In this document: positions 62,040-64,000 of the stretch, piece after piece
Layout: each line of letters starts with the position of its first letter
How positions within the stretch are numbered: position 1 is the first letter of the stretch
Source of the DNA: Muricomes intestini
GTDB lineage: Bacteria > Bacillota > Clostridia > Lachnospirales > Lachnospiraceae
Length of the DNA stretch: 64,000 nt
Assembly (NCBI RefSeq): GCF_004346165.1
Contig: NZ_SLZZ01000011.1
Coordinates: 58,927-122,926, forward strand
Reading direction: 5' to 3'
The notes under the pieces: model-generated
Database searches by the model: none
What the model was told of the DNA's origin: nothing
Seen by the model: the letters and a program-made list of their open reading frames with translations, nothing else
Translations under genes and position numbers: made by a program

Positions 62040-63272
62040 TTAAACCGGACGAAATAGATGTCTGGGGATACCGTCCACCATGATTGGAGATACATCACCT
62101 TGGATGAGCGGACGGACATAATTGACAAATGCATCTGTTACGTAGTTTCCGTCTTCATTTACCCATTCTCTGGGAACCAGCTTTTCGTCGTTGGCAATTT
62201 TGTGAACATCTTTTACTTCAGTGCCGCTTTGATAAGGATCATCTGAAAGGCGGTTCAATATCACCATCTTGCCTGAGTCTCCTTCGTCGGCCGCCTTTAC
62301 TGCGGCGCCACCAACCTGGTAAGCTTCCAGAATATCCACCCGGGAGGCACAGTGGGAGGCAGAACGCTGCAAGCTGCTGAGCTCGATAGTGCGTGTCTTA
62401 CATCCAAATTCACCGGCAATATAACTTGCAAGATAATTAGCCGTGCCGGAAAGCTGTTTGTGTCCAAAGGCATCTACAAAGTCAAGGCTCTGCCCAAGCT
62501 CACATACATAACGTCCGTCAGGCAGGCGCACGCCCTCAGATACAGCCACCACAACAGACGGCTTTTTTGACAAAAGTTCCTGTACCTTGAGGCCAAATTT
62601 CTCTATATCAAAAGGAAGTTCAGGAAGGTAAATTAAATCAGGTCCGGCACAGTCTTCTCCTTTTGCCAGAGCAGCAGCCCCCGTCAGCCAGCCTGCATTG
62701 CGTCCCATGATTTCCACAACGGATACGAGGCCCTTCTCATACTCCAGACAGAAACTGTCACGTATAATTTCCTTGACAGAGGTTCCAATATACTTTGCTG
62801 CACTTCCAAAGCCCGGTGTGTGATCGGTGAGGGCAAGGTCATTATCAATAGTTTTTGGGCAGCCTATGAAGCGGGCTGGATGCCCGGTGACAATTGCATA
62901 ATCAGAAAGCTTCTTGATGGTATCCATGGAGTCATTTCCGCCAATGTAAATAAACGTTTCGATATTAAGTTTATCTAGTATATTAAATATCTTTTCATAA
63001 ACTCCCCTATTCTCGTGAATACCGGGAAGTTTATATCGGCAGGAGCCCAGGAATGCAGCAGGAGTTCTTTTCAGCAATTCGGCATCCAGTTCAGTAATGA
63101 TGAATTCGGATAAGTCAATATATCTTTCCTGTAATAGTCCCTGTATTCCATGTAGCATCCCGAAAATCTTGCCCGCACCACGGTCCCTCGCAGTGCGGTA
63201 TACCCCGGCGAGGCTTGAGTTAATAGCGGCTGTAGGCCCTCCCGATTGTCCGACTATAATATTTCCTTGCAT
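62040..63272 (-). CDS. 6-phosphofructokinase, probably PPi-dependent
   Basis: A 410-residue PFK. The N-terminal GQSGGPTAAINSSLAG binds the phosphoryl donor. YIGGNDSMDT has Asp where ATP-dependent enzymes have Gly, and GCPKTIDND has Lys in the next loop; both are hallmarks of pyrophosphate-dependent PFK. The catalytic base lies in TIDND. MGRNAGWLTG and PELPF follow. It would phosphorylate fructose 6-phosphate reversibly, saving ATP in glycolysis. The start is preceded by GGAGG on the minus strand. Confidence 0.9.
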   Translation of the reverse strand: MQGNIIVGQSGGPTAAINSSLAGVYRTARDRGAGKIFGMLHGIQGLLQERYIDLSEFIITELDAELLKRTPAAFLGSCRYKLPGIHENRGVYEKIFNILDKLNIETFIYIGGNDSMDTIKKLSDYAIVTGHPARFIGCPKTIDNDLALTDHTPGFGSAAKYIGTSVKEIIRDSFCLEYEKGLVSVVEIMGRNAGWLTGAAALAKGEDCAGPDLIYLPELPFDIEKFGLKVQELLSKKPSVVVAVSEGVRLPDGRYVCELGQSLDFVDAFGHKQLSGTANYLASYIAGEFGCKTRTIELSSLQRSASHCASRVDILEAYQVGGAAVKAADEGDSGKMVILNRLSDDPYQSGTEVKDVHKIANDEKLVPREWVNEDGNYVTDAFVNYVRPLIQGDVSPIMVDGIPRHLFRPV

Positions 63273-63329
63273 GTCTGTTACCTCCGTCTCCCGAATTAGT
63301 ATTCGTTATGTTTTTAACATATAAATGAT

Positions 63330-63512
63330 GTAGGGGTCAAAAGGTATTTTGCCCCCTGATACCTACGGATTGCTCCGCACTTTGTGCTCCCGCAATCCTA
63401 AAAACATTCGAAATCCGCCCTACTCGGGCTTCTTTCTCATGTTTTATGGGTCCCAAAGTCATGCTTTTTCATGCAAGCATGAAACGCATGACCTTTTGGC
63501 CCTGGTATCATA
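63330..63512. repeat. putative palindromic intergenic element
   Basis: Two related inverted pieces, GGGGTCAAAAGGTATTTTGC..CTGATACC near the start and GACCTTTTGGCCCTGGTATC at the end, flank segments such as TCATGCTTTTTCATGCAAGC and ATGAAACGCATGA. The whole can fold. No other copy occurs in this window, so the repeat status is a guess. Weak open frames across it look non-coding. Confidence 0.35.
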
Positions 63513-63760
63513 TAAATTAACCTATAACAACATTTTAGTGCATTGTGCACATATTGTAAACGGTAAAAGCACAAATAAAGTAAAAATACACAAGACGATA
63601 TAATATGACAAAAATAACCAAAAAGGAACTCAACCATATAGTTTTCCTGAATTACAAAAGTAAACCCGGTATGAAAGATTAAGTTCTACATACCCTAAAA
63701 AAATATGACAAATACAAAAGTTTTTGCACCGCATAAGCTTGTTTCGTGATAAAATAAGTC

Positions 63761-63892
63761 TAAATTTATAAACAACTCCAAAATTCAGACACGCTAAGTA
63801 GACCTCTGGGAATCGGCGTTTCCAAGACTAACTCCTACAGGTCGCTATCGTTTTTGTGAAAGTTGTCTAAGTGGTAGCGGTTTATAAATTTA
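63761..63892 (+). ncRNA. candidate structured RNA
   Basis: Perfect 13-base closing arms TAAATTTATAAAC (63761-63773) and GTTTATAAATTTA (63880-63892) enclose nested stems GACCT/AGGTC (63801-63805 with 63839-63843), GGGAA/TTTCC (63808-63823) and CGCTA/TAGCG. A promoter-like TTGCAC...GATAAAAT lies at 63724-63755. No coding frame fits. I do not recognise the family; a riboswitch or leader for a gene beyond the window, or an independent small RNA, are possible. Confidence 0.45.
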
Positions 63893-63908
63893 TATGGTTA
63901 ATGCCTAA

Positions 63909-63966
63909 GCAGCTTCGGTGTCAGCACAACTTCGTCAGGTGCTATGTACCGAAGCTGCAGTGCTTT
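63909..63966 (+). terminator. strong hairpin after the candidate RNA
   Basis: GCAGCTTCGGT / ACCGAAGCTGC (11-base arms) with an inner AGCAC/GTGCT stem, followed by AGTGCTTTTA. It looks like a terminator or the expression platform of the preceding structured RNA. Confidence 0.55.
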
Positions 63967-64000
63967 TATCACGTCTGGGCCAAACAGAGAATAGGACTCC

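Noticed and set aside
63349..63603. 84-residue plus-strand open frame near the window end
   Set aside because: It overlaps the palindromic element and lacks a ribosome-binding site; its composition is that of translated repeat DNA.

Overview
The window looks like a chromosomal segment of a strictly anaerobic, amino-acid-fermenting Lachnospiraceae bacterium. The evidence is low-to-moderate GC with A/G-rich Shine-Dalgarno sites, a Gram-positive S10/spc/alpha ribosomal operon, a PPi-type phosphofructokinase, an AdhE, and a Stickland-type D-proline reductase with its selenocysteine machinery. A member of the Clostridium scindens/hylemonae group would fit, but that genus-level guess is inference. 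Almost all genes are intact.

Layout. 1-6.9 kb: the 3' half of a type II fatty-acid synthesis operon (fabG end, fabF, accB, fabZ, accC, a fused accD-accA, an FMN enoyl reductase/nitronate monooxygenase-like gene, a MarR/FabT-like regulator). 7.0-9.4 kb: HD hydrolase, sirtuin and a convergent RNA methyltransferase. 9.8-17.2 kb: a selenium operon (yedF, selD, selA, selB, LysR regulator, cysteine-desulfurase-like enzyme, small DUF3343 protein). SelD is itself a selenoprotein, with UGA at codon 18. 17.9-31.9 kb: two paralogous pyruvoyl reductase clusters of the proline-reductase (Prd) family, with the selenocysteine tRNA gene between them. Cluster 2 (26.2-31.9 kb) is a standard prdC-prdA-orf-prdB-prdD-prdE set; PrdB has an in-frame UGA at codon 151 and PrdA has its processing cysteine at residue 421. 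Cluster 1 (19.0-24.7 kb) is a divergent, apparently selenium-free version. It has Cys151 in PrdB, a single protein joining PrdE and PrdD in the order E-D, and a small partner protein with a duplicated domain. Two paralogous TetR regulators flank cluster 1.

32.5-48.4 kb: rpsJ to rplQ, including secY, adk, infA, rpmJ and rpoA, interrupted by short intergenic repeats and by a structured leader before rpsM. 48.7-51.3 kb: adhE behind an 18-bp perfect inverted repeat. 51.5-63.3 kb: housekeeping and transport genes (secreted SleB-type hydrolase, HAD phosphatase, uppP, polar amino-acid ABC transporter, an SfsA-MutY fusion, TetR, PAP2 protein, trpS, tRNA-Arg, PPi-type PFK). The last 700 bases hold no convincing gene, but contain a repeat-like stretch and a candidate structured RNA.

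How the genes work together. The sel operon makes selenophosphate and Sec-tRNA and delivers it through SelB and the tRNA-Sec encoded at 25.9 kb. The only UGA-containing genes seen here are selD and the cluster 2 prdB, so a selenium supply module sits beside its consumer. Cluster 1 would need no selenium and may be a reductase for another substrate or a selenium-independent backup. No proline racemase (prdF) or PrdR-type activator is present in the window. At least four dispersed repeat families occupy the intergenic regions, among them a 202-bp element with 16-bp inverted ends and short GGGGtCTGAcCCC hairpins.
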